From NCBI RefSeq assembly GCF_905475395.1, contig NC_058340.1:76300181-76364180 (forward strand): a stretch of DNA of 64,000 nt, read 5' to 3'. Origin of the DNA: Chrysoperla carnea (lineage: Eukaryota; Arthropoda; Insecta; Neuroptera; Chrysopidae). Each line of letters begins with the position of its first letter. The first letter of the stretch is position 1. The position numbers and the translations under genes were made by a program. This document shows, piece by piece, positions 11,358 through 22,574 of the stretch. The notes beneath the pieces are model-generated. The model saw only the letters and a program-made list of their open reading frames with translations. It had not been told where the DNA came from and did no database searches.

Positions 11358-12645
11358 AAAGTTTCCATATTTGTTTCAATTTTCTAGATCAATTTTTGGA
11401 TTATATAAATACATATTTCGAATACCTTGTAGTCATCATCGGTATGAATTATCTAATCGTAATTACTTTTATAAATAGCGTATGTTACTCGTTTATCTCT
11501 GTTACTCGAGAGGCGTTCCACAAGGTAGTATTCTAGGACCGTTGCTTTTTTTGTGCTACATAAATGATCTTCCAGAGCATTTAAGTATAGACGAAATAAT
11601 CATGTATGCGGATGATGTTACTATTATGGTTACAGCTTCAACTTTAATTGAAGCGAAATCTACAGCTCATCAAGTAATAGAGAACTTTCAGACATGGTGC
11701 TACAAAAATCAATTAATTGTGAATGTTGATAAGACTGCTTTAATACTTTTTTCATTGAAAAGTCAACCTAATAGGGAGAGTTTTACAATCAAATGCTCCA
11801 ATGACGAAGTGAAAAGTTGCAACCAAGCGAAATTTTTAGGAATTAATATAGATTATAATCTAAAATTTTTGAATCAGGTAAATTCGGTTTGCAAAAAACT
11901 GAATCAATGTTTTTATCAAATAAGAATATTGAGACAGTATTTAGACACTCGTGAACTACAAGTTTACTATTTTGCAAATGTATACTCTGTTATAAAATAC
12001 GGAGTATTAATGTGGGGAAGATGTGCTGAAGCGGATAGAGTTTTCATTATTCAAAAAAAAATATTAAGATTGATTTATAAAGTAAATATGGGCGATTCTT
12101 GCCGTACCATCTTCAAAGAAAAGAACTATTTGACATTCTATGCAATCTATGCATTTGAATTGCTCAAATTTATGCACAGCAGAAACTACTTTAACGTGGA
12201 ACTCCAAAAAAATTATAATACGCGAATGAATGCTCTATTCGATTTTGCGCACAGAACCACATTTTATGAAAGAACACCAGTCTACACTGGCTATAAACTC
12301 ATTCAGAAGATACCTACCGAAATTAAAGAAGAACGGCAACATTCACAGTTCAAAAAAAAATTAAAAAATTTCTTACTAGAACGCATGCCTTATTGTATGG
12401 ATGATTTATTGTAATATATTTGTTTTTTGACGTTTTGTATATCATTTGTAAATGGTCTATTTCAAATAAATTACTATTATTATTATTATTATTATGTGCG
12501 CAGACCGTCAACAAATTAGCAACGAGTATAAAATACGCTATTTATAAAAGTAATTACGACTAAATAATTGATACTGACTCAAGGTAGGCGAAATACCTAT
12601 TTATATAATACGAAAATTGGCGTAGAAAATTGGGACAAAATCGAA
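11358..12645. mobile_element. Long inverted-repeat element enclosing a LINE fragment
   Basis: Bases 11358-11492 and 12522-12645 are inverted copies of each other. The inner about 30 bp (TCGTAATTACTTTTATAAAT and onward) are nearly perfect and the outer part about 75-80% similar by eye, with small gaps. The LINE lies in the loop between them. This looks like a foldback or MITE-type DNA element into which the LINE inserted. The outer end of the left arm is lost in the TA tract, so no target duplication can be read. Confidence 0.65.
11482..12414 (+). pseudogene. 5'-truncated LINE reverse transcriptase, C-terminal half
   Basis: The 310-residue frame begins inside the RT domain at RGVPQGSILGPLLF and contains the catalytic YADD, then NVDKT and FLGINI (thumb), then a C-terminal region with MWGRC and LLKFMHSRNYF typical of Jockey/CR1-type non-LTR elements. 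The endonuclease and RT fingers are absent; truncation near 11507 is the usual result of incomplete target-primed reverse transcription. The stop at 12414 is followed by a short 3' UTR and a (TTA)n tail (about 12468-12495), the tail type of CR1-group elements. The clade is not certain. Confidence 0.85.
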
Positions 12646-14111
12646 ACTTTATTCGAAAAAATCCTACAGTTTTCATTTATTAACTTTATTAATTGATTTG
12701 TTGCTATTTGACAGTCGTTTCCGAACAGATGGAAATTTAAGAACTATTGTTGAGCTATCATAAACTTTTGAAATACGAAAATTTTAGTAGCCAGGCTCTG
12801 TTCTTTCAGAAAACTGATGAGTATTCATCGTGGACGATAATTCAATTAAAAATAAATCATATTTTCCAACATTCGAAATGCCGAATATTCATTGTCCGAT
12901 ACCTTAAAAATAGCATTTAAAATTGCAATTTTCAAGGTTTCAAACTGTGGTCCCTCTGCTTTTTTTAATTTCGGTGTTATTATTATTATTTTTTTTGCAT
13001 ATTTATATTATATAAATCGAAAGTTTATTTCTGATTCTAAATAAATATTATATTAAGCATGTTTATTCAAATAAATACATTTTGATTTTCGCTAGAAATC
13101 AAAATGTATTGCGGTTATTTGTGATAGCAAATACTTGATAAGTTTAGGTACGTACGGCTTTGGAAATAAATTTTCATTTATTTTGAAAAATTTCATTTAT
13201 TGTTGAAAAATTAGCTATTTTTTCATGTTTACCTAAATATTAAACCAAGGTCGTGCAATGCATTTATCAAATATTCGAAAGCCAATGCAAAAATCTGGTA
13301 ATTTATTTTGTCATTCATTATTAGTTTTTGCTTTTGTTAAGTTCCACGCCATAGTATAACGAAATAATTTTCAAGCATTCTTTAAGGTGCATAGGGCTAT
13401 AGGCGAATCCCCACCTTTACACACGCTAACACACGCTACCGCTTAAATATTTTAATTTTGCTTTGCATTTTCATTTCATTTCCAAGTTTTATTTTTTTTA
13501 TGCATTATTTGTTATTGATAATTTATAATTTTACTCGATAAATTAAAATTCGACGATACATATCAAGTTAATAAATTTAATAATTCCATAAAATTTCATT
13601 AGTTAATTATTATTATTCAAGCGCTAACTATATTTAGATGATAAAAATCAAATCACTATTTTATTTTACATATGAATGATCATATAGAAATCATAGAAAT
13701 CAATTAAACTTTGAACATATCTAATTTTTTATGTTTTGAAGTACATATCTAAAGGTCATTTAAGGTTATGTGGAAACCTTCTAAATAGTAAAATTTTATA
13801 CAAAAGATTTATCCATACTAATAATCTAATTTTTGTTTTTTCAGTTTTTAAATTGATTATTTATTTATTTTTCTCAATATATCGTTAAATGGCGCGCATC
13901 GCGCGCATTCTCAATTTTTTTTTATTGATAGATTCAAGATTGAAAATAATGTTGCAATTAATGCTACAATTAGAATCTTTTACTTAAAAAGTTTCATTGT
14001 TTTAACGTAGTCGGAATTCATATCATAAAATTTAGAAGCTTCTTTGTTGAGGTAAATATAGTATTTTTAACTTATCAGATTTATGAAAAATAATGCAAAC
14101 GCTGATAATCG
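12646..14111. other. Non-coding stretch with one perfect hairpin
   Basis: No gene is supported. 13074-13088 and 13096-13110 are a perfect 15-bp inverted repeat (AATACATTTTGATTT) around TCGCTAG. A small GC-rich patch, GCGCGCATCGCGCGC, lies at about 13893-13907 in otherwise AT-rich sequence. The rest shows nothing I recognise. Confidence 0.5.
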
Positions 14112-14205
14112 ACACTGTCTATACAGGGTATTTCAACAATTAACTCAGTCAATTGTTTTTTTCACTTGTTCATTAATTAAGTTTAATTATAATAATTTTG
14201 TGATG
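14112..14205 (+). repeat. Dispersed repeat, copy 1
   Basis: It starts at ACTGTCTATACAGGGTATTT and shares about 95 bp, inverted, with 55920-56026. The core CAACAATTAACTCAGTCAAT is identical in both. The family is unknown. Confidence 0.7.
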
Positions 14206-14390
14206 TTAAACAGATCGTGGTCTATGCAGGAATCATTTTGGTTTAAAAATTCAAAAATAAGGAAATTTTTATTCTACGATTTGAATTTATTTATAATATA
14301 TAGTTACATTTTTAATATTATAAACATACACTATCTATCACCATGAAAGTTGATTTATGACAAGGTTAATTTAAACATTCGAAGGTGCCA

Positions 14391-14705
14391 AAATTCGCAC
14401 CCGGCTGACTTTTGGTAGGATTGATCAAAACACTTTTTTAAATAAAATCTAAAAAGTCCTCATCGATCCGAGATATGGAAGAAAATTTACGCGAAGTCAA
14501 AGGTCACAACAACGGGTTTTTCGCGATTTTCAACCAAACGGTAAGTTTTATCATAAAATTAGTTTAAACAAAAATTTTAGATCAGATAGTTAAATATAAA
14601 AAATGTCTCAATACTTGTTCCTAAGAGCCACCGTTTCTAAGATATACCGATTCAAAAAGTTGGAAGAGTTGTAATCGTCATATGATTTTATGGATGGACA
14701 TATAA
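14391..14705 (+). repeat. R1 inverted repeat, left copy
   Basis: The block from TTCGCACCCGGCTG to about 14700 matches, inverted, two pieces of 35182-36172. Shared text includes CTCATCGATCCGAGA, TTTTATCATAAAATTAG, AAGAGCCACCGTTTCT and AGAGTTGTAATCGT. The left copy lacks about 0.7 kb present in the right copy. Both copies together bracket Copia-5 and everything inside it. Confidence 0.75.
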
Positions 14706-14771
14706 TGGGAGAGCCTGGCCCAAAAATTTCGTTGGATTTACTAAAACTGGTCATTTGAGGATTCGTTATAG

Positions 14772-15107
14772 AGTTGTGTACACACACTTACTGTGGTCGT
14801 CAAGCGAACGATAGTTCAGTACTAAAGCTGAAAACTGACTGTCAGTCAGTTAAATGATAGTACAGGGCTGTTCAGTCAGCCCTAATGTATGTACAATAGA
14901 TAAATAAGAGTCAGTTCTGACTGACCAGCCCTGTTTTCACATTTAACTGACTGAATAACATAACTGTTATTTATACACAATATATAACCTGTTTAACAAT
15001 TTTCAGCTTTAGTAAATTCATTTAAATACGACGGAAATCATAACATATATCTGACCCCTATTCTATCATTCGCTTGACTGACCGCAGTATATGTGTGTAC
15101 ACAACTA
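14772..15107. mobile_element. Palindromic MITE of about 335 bp
   Basis: The ends are inverted: AGTTGTGTACACACA at the left and TGTGTGTACACAACT at the right, continuing through GGTCGTCAAGCGAACGATAG and its partner. Inner parts are inverted too: CAGTCAGTTAAATG and ACAGGGCTG pair with CAGCCCTGT and CATTTAACTGACTG. The whole unit can therefore fold back. Its right end abuts the Copia-5 fragment. A TA duplication is possible but not clear. Confidence 0.7.
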
Positions 15108-15117
15108 CTATAATCAA

Positions 15118-15400
15118 AAGAATGAAATGCAATATTTACTAAACATTTAAAAGAACTTGGTTTTGAAGATCTGATGATGATCCATGTATATTCTACGACG
15201 AAAATGGAAATATAATTGGAATATTTGTTGATGATAGAATAATGATTGGAGAAGATGAAGATGAAATGAAACAAGTAGTAGTAAAATTAAGTGAAAATTT
15301 TAAAATGAAAATTATGAAAGCTCAAGATGAAAAATTATTTTTTGGAATGGAAATTCATTTAAAAGAAAATGGACTTTTAGTAACACATGAAAAATATTAG
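15118..15400 (+). pseudogene. Copia-5 reverse transcriptase, left piece
   Basis: Translation gives NEVF-like RT text, DPCIFYDENGN, the catalytic FVDD, and LFFGMEIHL, ending THEKY just before the TIR of element A. The right piece at 33817 resumes in the same region of RT. Sequence before 15118 is the MITE, so the front of the element is lost from this window. The LTR sequence known from its 3' end is not seen upstream. Confidence 0.85.
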
Positions 15401-15702
15401 TATAGGAGCTCGCAACGTTTTCGAGAGAGAATTTTATTATTGCTGATTTTATGATATGTTGTTCCCCTTGGTCTTTCTGTTAGAGCTTGGGCGGTCTGGC
15501 TGCCGGAAGTGGTTGCGTTTAGTACTGCGCAAACTAAATTTTAAAAGAATTTATTATGTCTGTACTTTTAATATTATGTTATTTAAGTATACAAAAACCT
15601 AAAATTTATTTGCCAGACGGTAATTCGGTTGCTAAACCTTGAAAAAAAGCGAAAAAGATATGAAAAAAAATGACATTTGTTAAATATATATCTTATGTTA
15701 TG
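15401..15702 (+). repeat. Element A left TIR
   Basis: It begins TATAGGAGCTCGCAA and carries TTTTATTATTGCTGATTTTA, GGCGGTCTGGCTGCCGGAAG and TTAAATATATATCTTA. All of these recur inverted at 33507-33814. Confidence 0.85.
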
Positions 15703-16250
<548 letters not shown>

Positions 16251-16464
16251 TTGGTTACAATGGCCAGTGATAAAATGGTATGTGTTTTTTGCAAATTCAA
16301 AAATAATAAAATAATACTTTTCGTTAGTGAAAAACTTCAGAAATGTCAGGAAGTTTTGAGTGTACGTTTGAAATACAATTTAAAGTACCATGACATCGAG
16401 TTGCCTACTGAAATAAATAACATTGATGGATATCATAAACAATGTTACAGTACTTTTACAAGTT
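16251..16464 (+). pseudogene. Element A transposase-like gene, N-terminal zinc-motif exon
   Basis: It starts at ATG 16251 and encodes MASDKMVCVFCK, then GYHKQCYSTFTS: a CxxC pair followed about 50 residues later by HxxxC, probably one zinc-binding unit. The same arrangement occurs twice in the related gene of element B. The frame is cut at 16465 by the Gypsy LTR. The sequence resumes after the Gypsy at 25967, where the 4-bp duplication AGTT lets the frame continue into MAKYRDLS. Confidence 0.75.
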
Positions 16465-16587
16465 TGTAGGGACATTTGGTTACTAGTGATAATTGAGTGA
16501 AGTTGGTATAAGTTTAGTAATTCAGGACAACGACATGAATACAGACAATATATGGCGTCGTTCATGTTGAGTGGTTGACTGTGATAG
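16465..16587 (+). repeat. Gypsy 5' LTR, first part
   Basis: It matches the first 123 bases of the 3' LTR at 25714. It is interrupted by Copia-2, whose target duplication GATAG ends it (16583-16587). Confidence 0.92.
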
Positions 16588-16856
16588 TGTTGGAATATGT
16601 GATTGAATGGATGTATGATCGTATGAATATGTTTGTGTGATCTGAAGAATGTCTTATCGTATGAATATGTTCGTATGTGCAATTCAAGCCCCAGAATAGT
16701 CAGGGTAGCCAACAACATAAAATGAAATAATACTACAGTTGACAGTTAACCACGAACGACGCATCTTGTTTTAATTATATGTTCTTTTATATTTTTAATA
16801 AATAAATTCAATAAAATAAAAGTGTGGAATCAAAAACCCAATACATTAATTCATCA
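16588..16856 (+). repeat. Copia-2 5' LTR
   Basis: It begins TGTTGGAATATG and ends TTCATCA. It contains a near repeat, TCGTATGAATATGTT, twice, and an AATAAA-rich end. Confidence 0.95.
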
Positions 16857-17009
16857 GGTTATGGGCTAAGAGCTGGAAAGATATTGGGGAAACTGGTATA
16901 CGGAAAACTACTACGAAACTTATACCACGTGGAACTATCAATTGTTTTACGCCTATAGGGTGGAACTACATACTTCGGAAAAATATATTGTTGAATTTAA
17001 GTTATCAAA

Positions 17010-20000
17010 ATGTCCGAGGAAGAAAAGTACCACATCGCACACTTCGATGGAACCAATTTTTCAAACTGGAAATTTAGAATAGAAACTCGTCTAGAGGAAT
17101 TGGACTTACTATCATTAATAAATAGGAAGATAAAGAAAAGTTAAGGAAGAAAGACAAACGCTGTAGGTCACAAATTATTCAAAAAATAGCTGATGGTCAC
17201 CTAGAATACGCAAAAGAAAAAGAGACGGCGTACGATCTTTGGAATTCTCTAAAAGGAACTTTCGAAAGAAAAGGTTTGGCAAATCAACTTTTTATCAGAA
17301 AAACATTATTAACAATGAAATATAACCCCGGAAATGAATCATTAGCTAGTCATTTTTTAAAATTTGATAAATTGATTCGGGAATTGAAACAAACGGGAGC
17401 GACCATGGAAGAAACTGATATTGTTTGTCATCTTCTTTTGACCATGCCGCCGGAAATGGATACTATTGTCACGGCACTTGAAACTCTTTCAAAGGAAGAC
17501 TTATCGATCGCATTTGTGAAAAATCGCCTTATGGATGAAGAAACGAAAAAAAAAGGTCAAGGAAAAGAAAAGAACACACACAACGAAGAAGCAACTTCAA
17601 CAGCATTTACAGCTGAAAACAAGGGGACAGTCTGGAAAATACTTGGTGACAAATACGCTGAAAAAAATAAACACAGCGGAACAAGTTTCCCTTACCGTTG
17701 CCATGAATGTGAAAAAACTGGTCATAAACGAGCTAACTGTAAAAACAAAAAGAAGAACTCTCATTGGACAAACGCCAATCTCGCTAACGATAAGGAGGAG
17801 AATGAAAATTTCTCCTTCGTGGCCACAACAGCTGGGGAGGTAGAATCAGGAACAAAATTCTTTCTCGATTCGGGAGCTTCGGATCATTTGGTACGTGAGG
17901 AAGAAGAACTGATTAACGTGCGAAAGCTGGAAAATTCGATCACAATCAAACTCTCTCAAGGCATTTTACACGGGCGATTTGGAAGTTTTGAGTTTTGTAA
18001 ATTCGAAAAATACAAAAATAATAATCAAGAACGTTTTACTGGTCCCAGGACTCAGTCATAATTTACTGTCAATTAGAAGACTGGAAGAAGCTGGATTTGA
18101 AATCACGTTCAAGAATGGTGCAGGGAAAATTCGGAAAAATGGAAAAACTGCTGCCATTGCCGTTAGAGGAACTTCAGGACTCTATGTGCTCAACTTCAAG
18201 AAGAATATGGTTAACGCAAATCTTTGCGAAGGAGAAACGTCCCTGAAACTTTGGCATAAACGTATGTGACACCTTAATTACGACAGCGTCAAACGTCTGC
18301 CTGAAGTGGCCGATGGAATCACGCTGGTCGGAACAACGACTCCTACAGAAGTCTGTGAAATATGTGTGGAAGGAAAACAAGCGAAACTACCACACAATAA
18401 GACGCGTCATCGAGCTACTCGACCCTTGCAACTAGTGCATACTGACTTGTTTGGTCCCATCACACCGACATCTCATGATGGAAAAAGGTACTTACTTACT
18501 CTTACGGACGATTTTACCCACTTTGCAGTTTCGTACCCTCTGGGAGCAAAATCGGAAACTTTGAAGTACCTGAAGATATTCGAAAGAATGGCAACTGCAC
18601 ATTTCAATTATCGAATGAGCCGACTTCGATGCGACAACGGAGGAGAATATATCTCAAACGAAGCGAAAACCTTCTGCGAAGAGAAGGGAATTCAGGTGGA
18701 ATTGACCATAAGGTACACACCTCAGCAAAATGGCGTCGCGGAACGGATGAATCGAACCATAATAGAAAAAGCGCGTTGTATGCTACTAAACGCGAAGCTA
18801 GATAAATACCTCTGGGATCAAGCTTGTCTTAGCGCGGTATATTTGATCAACCGATCTCCAACTCGTGCCTTGGGCGGTGAAACACCTGCAGCCCTCTGGT
18901 ACCAGGAAAAACCAAACTTAGCAAAAATTAAAGTATTTGGATGTATTGCTTTTCTGAAAATACCGAAAGAAATAATTGGAACCAAATTTGAGTCACGCTC
19001 AACTCGATGCCACATGCTTGGCTACTGCCCAAATGGATACAAACTCTGGTGTCCAGAGGAACGACGAATACTTATGGGTAGGGATGTCATCTTCGACGAA
19101 TCTAAGTTTAGATTTGGAAATAGCACGAATTCGGAACTCTGGTCGGGCGACTACGAAGAATACGAACTCAAGGAGAATAAATCGAAAAACTTTAAAAACA
19201 ACGAAAAACCAATGGAAAAAGAAGACTTGAAAGATGAATTAAAAGAAAATGAGGATATTAATTTAGAAAATTGCGGAACTAACAGAAGAAGCACTAGAAA
19301 TCGGGTTCAACCTCAACGATTCGATGACTTCATTCTAAGCGCAGAAGCCTACGTCGACAGCGTACCGCAAACCTATGAAGAAGTCAAAGAACGAGCTGAT
19401 CGAGAGAATTGGGAAGAAGCTGTCAAACAGGAAATGGAATCGATCATTGAGAATAAAACCTGGGAATTTGCTGAATTACCACTAGGAGCCCGAGCAATAG
19501 ATTGCAAATGGGTATTTAAGCTTAAAAGAAAGGCTGATGGCTCCATTGAAAAATACAAAGCACGATTAGTTGCTAAAGGGTGTGCTCAGAAAAAGGGTAT
19601 AGATTATGAGGAAACATATGCACCCGTTGCTCGACTAACCACTCTCAGAACCCTTCTGGCTGTTATGAATGAGCACCAACTCTATACTTACCAACTCGAC
19701 GTGAAAAATGCATTTCTTCACGGAAACCTAAAGGAAGAAATTTTTATGAAAATTCCACCAGGATGTTTTGGACCTAAAGGAAAAGTGTTGAAACTGAAAA
19801 AGGCACTATATGGCCTTAAACAAGCTCCAAAGGCTTGGAATGAAACATTCGACAACTTTGCGAAGGAAATTGGACTTGTGCAAAGCACAGCGGATCGGTG
19901 CCTTTATCTGGATAATACTGGTAATGAAATCTATTTACTACTTTACGTCGATGACATTATTGTCGCGGGAAAAGATAAAAACCGCCTTTTATTTATCAAA

Positions 20001-20909
20001 GAAAAATTAACGAAGAAATTCAAGATGAATGACCTCGGAAAAATTACTTCATTTCTCGGAATCAATATTACGAGACCAAATAATGAAACTCTCATAATGA
20101 ACCAGACAAATTATCTGAAAAATCTACTGATTCGGTTCAACATGGCCGACTGCAAACCTGTGCATACACCATTGGAAACAAACCTGAAGCTGGAACATAC
20201 AGATGAAGAGGAAAAGGAACTAGACGAACAGGAAACAACAACACCATACAGAGAACTGATTGGTTGTCTTATGTACGTTACAACAACCACAAGACCAGAT
20301 CTATGTGCGGCCGTCAACCTATTTAGCAGACACCAAAGCAATTTTAATCAATCCTTGTGGAAAGGTCTGAAACGGATACTCAGGTACGTGAAAGGTACAT
20401 TGGAACTGGAACTGGTGTTCAGGAGGAGCAACCGAGAGCCTGTAATGTGCTATGCAGATGCCAATTTTGGAAGCGAGAATGATAGGAAGTCCACATCCGG
20501 ATTTATCATTCAAGTTTTCGGGAATTCAATTCATTGGGGAACTCGAAGGCAAAGCGCAGTGGCACTATCATCTACTGAAGCTGAATACATTGCACTGGCA
20601 ACAGCTGCAGCCGAACTGCTTTGGATACGCAACTTGCTGGACGATCTGAAAGTGCAATACCAAGAACCACTCATCATTCAGGAAGACAATCAAGCCTGCA
20701 TAAAATTACTTAATAAATGGGAACACAAGCGACTGAAACACATCGATGTCAAGTATAACTTCGTTCGACAGCTTGCAGAGCAGAAAATCATCGACGTGCG
20801 CTGGATCAACACCAGAGAACAACTTGCTGATATTTTCACCAAGGGACTGCCAAAAGGACAACATAATACTCTTCGAGGCCAACTAGGGTTATTACAAGCG
20901 TCTTGAATT
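17010..20909 (+). pseudogene. Copia-2 gag-pol polyprotein, lightly damaged
   Basis: ATG at 17010 opens MSEEEKYHIAHFDG. A shift near 17131 moves the gag (UBN2-type) into the 17276 frame. The CCHC knuckle CHECEKTGHKRANC is followed by protease LDSGASDHLV. A second shift near 17960-17985 precedes the integrase zinc domain. LWHKRM is followed by TGA at 18267-18269 where the family has Gly, so GGA to TGA is likely. From there one frame runs to 20906: CEICVEGKQAKLP, the integrase triad (HTDLFGP, RCDNGGEY, NGVAERMNRT), RT (CKWVFKLKRK, LDVKNAFLHG, YVDD) and RNase H (CYADANFG, STEAEYIAL, EDNQACIK, ADIFTKGL). Three lesions despite one LTR difference suggest fast decay or sequence errors. Confidence 0.9.
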
Positions 20910-20918
20910 GAGGAGGAG

Positions 20919-21187
20919 TGTTGGAATATGTGATTGAATGGATGTATGATCGTATGAATATGTTTGTGTGATCTGAAGAATGTCTTATCGTATGAATATG
21001 TTCGTATGTGCAATTCAAGCCCCAGAATAGTCAGGGTAGCCAACAACATAAAATGAAATAATACTACAGTTGACAGTTAACCACGAACGACGCATCTTGT
21101 TTTAATTATATGTTCTTTTATATTTTTAATAAATAAATTCAATAAAATAAAAGTGTGGAATCAAAAACCCAATACCTTAATTCATCA
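20919..21187 (+). repeat. Copia-2 3' LTR
   Basis: This is a 269-bp copy of the 5' LTR, directly after the purine tract and followed by the GATAG duplication. Confidence 0.95.
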
Positions 21188-21192
21188 GATAG

Positions 21193-21322
21193 ATTAGTGT
21201 ATCCAATAGAATGAATATAGTTTTGTAGGATGGATTTGTGTTATAATTTATAAAATGCGAAGAAAAAATAAATAATTTGTAATTAAATAAAAATAATTAT
21301 TTCGTACAATAAAAACCCTACA
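21193..21322 (+). repeat. Gypsy 5' LTR, second part
   Basis: These 130 bases complete the LTR interrupted at 16587. They end CCCTACA just before the primer-binding region at 21326. Confidence 0.9.
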
Positions 21323-21762
21323 AAATGGTGACCCCTCTAAAAAAAAAAACCCGCGTTTTCTACGTGAGTACTACAAAAACATTTTCGATACTAAAATATA
21401 ATTAAAACTTGTAAAATAAATTGTGGATATAAAAATAAAAACAAACAAAACGTTGTTAAACATAAATTTTGAAAAATAATTTTGAATAAAAAATCAAATT
21501 ATTTCACATAACCAAAAAGTGCATAAACAATTGACATACACGTGTTGTTGTTTTTTAAAAACAAAACCAAGGACATACAAGTTTAAAACAAACCATAAAT
21601 ATAAAAATTTATAATAAACCACAATTATAGAAGTGAATAAATATTAAATAATCGATAAATATACAATTGTTTTAAAAACTGTATATGGTACTTAAAATTG
21701 TATTGTCGTATAACCGACATATAACGTATTTTATATATTTAGTGTATATACTAAATTTCAAA
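21323..21762 (+). other. Gypsy leader
   Basis: The untranslated region between LTR and gag holds the primer-binding-like TGGTGACCCCTC and A-rich sequence. No frame is supported. Confidence 0.7.
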
Positions 21763-22563
21763 ATGCCAGACGGTATTCCAATTGCCGGAACAAGCACAAA
21801 CAATGATCCTAATCTAGAACGAGTCAGTGTTAAAATGCCACCGTTTTGGGCAGACAAACCAGAAATATGGTTTTGTCAGGTTGAATCCCAATTTACTCTC
21901 TCAGGAATTACTACTGAAGAAACTAAATTTCATCATTTATTGGCACAACTAGAATTAAAAATCGTGGAAAATATATATGACATAGTTGCTGCTGAAGAAC
22001 CAAACAAATATACATTAGCCAAAAATAGATTACTATCTATTTACAAAGAAAGTTCTGATCGACAGATAAAAAAACTAATTAGTGATGTTGAACTTGGAGA
22101 CCTTAAACCAAGTCAATTATTACGTAAAATGAAAAATCTCTCTGGGACAGATGTTTCAGAAAAAGTTCTAAAAACATTATGGTTAGACAAACTACCTTCA
22201 CATGTTCGAAGTGTCATTTCAATCGTAGATGGTGATTTGGATAAACTAGCCGAAGTAGGTGATCGAGTATATGAAATGAATTCACCGCATGTTAATAAAA
22301 TTTCATCCACCAATGATGACAAATCTTTAGTTTCTACAATGCAAGAATTATGTGAACGTATTGCTGCTCTTGAAACAGTACGTAAAAAAAGTGGAAATCA
22401 AAATCGATCTAGATCCCGTTCACGAAGTCGAACACGTTATAACCCCGAAGGAAAATACTGCTATTATCACTATCGTTTTGGAAATAAATGCAAACCAGAA
22501 AAATGCAAAGCAAAATGTCAATGGAAAAACAAGCCGGAAAACTTCAACAGGCAGACAACTTAA
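21763..22563 (+). CDS. Gypsy Gag
   Basis: Gag starts at ATG 21763 (MPDGIPIAG), chosen because the frame upstream to 21685 lies in leader sequence with no family match. About 266 residues follow. KMPPFWADKPEIWFCQVESQ is the hallmark start of capsid in the CsRn1-like Gypsy group. An Arg/Ser-rich stretch (RSRSRSRSRTRY) precedes a non-canonical Cys/His box, CYYHYRFGNKCKPEKC, instead of the common CCHC knuckle; this form is typical of the same group. The frame closes at 22563; pol continues in another frame, so a programmed or mutational shift is needed. Confidence 0.85.
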   Translation: MPDGIPIAGTSTNNDPNLERVSVKMPPFWADKPEIWFCQVESQFTLSGITTEETKFHHLLAQLELKIVENIYDIVAAEEPNKYTLAKNRLLSIYKESSDRQIKKLISDVELGDLKPSQLLRKMKNLSGTDVSEKVLKTLWLDKLPSHVRSVISIVDGDLDKLAEVGDRVYEMNSPHVNKISSTNDDKSLVSTMQELCERIAALETVRKKSGNQNRSRSRSRSRTRYNPEGKYCYYHYRFGNKCKPEKCKAKCQWKNKPENFNRQTT

Positions 22564-22574
22564 CGACCGGTTGT

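Larger units (their letters stand above)
16588..21187 (+). mobile_element. Copia-2: near-complete Ty1/copia retrotransposon
   Basis: The two 269-bp LTRs (16588-16856 and 20919-21187) differ at one base that I can find (ATACATT versus ATACCTT near the end). GATAG is duplicated on both sides (16583-16587, 21188-21192). The primer site GGTTATGGGC follows the 5' LTR directly; it matches the copia-type site complementary to the initiator tRNA-Met half molecule. The purine tract AGGAGGAG abuts the 3' LTR. It is a recent insertion, yet its gag-pol frame has two frameshifts and a stop. Confidence 0.95.

Noticed and set aside
14083..14346. 87-residue plus-strand frame
   Set aside because: Composition is that of AT-rich non-coding DNA and it overlaps a dispersed repeat.
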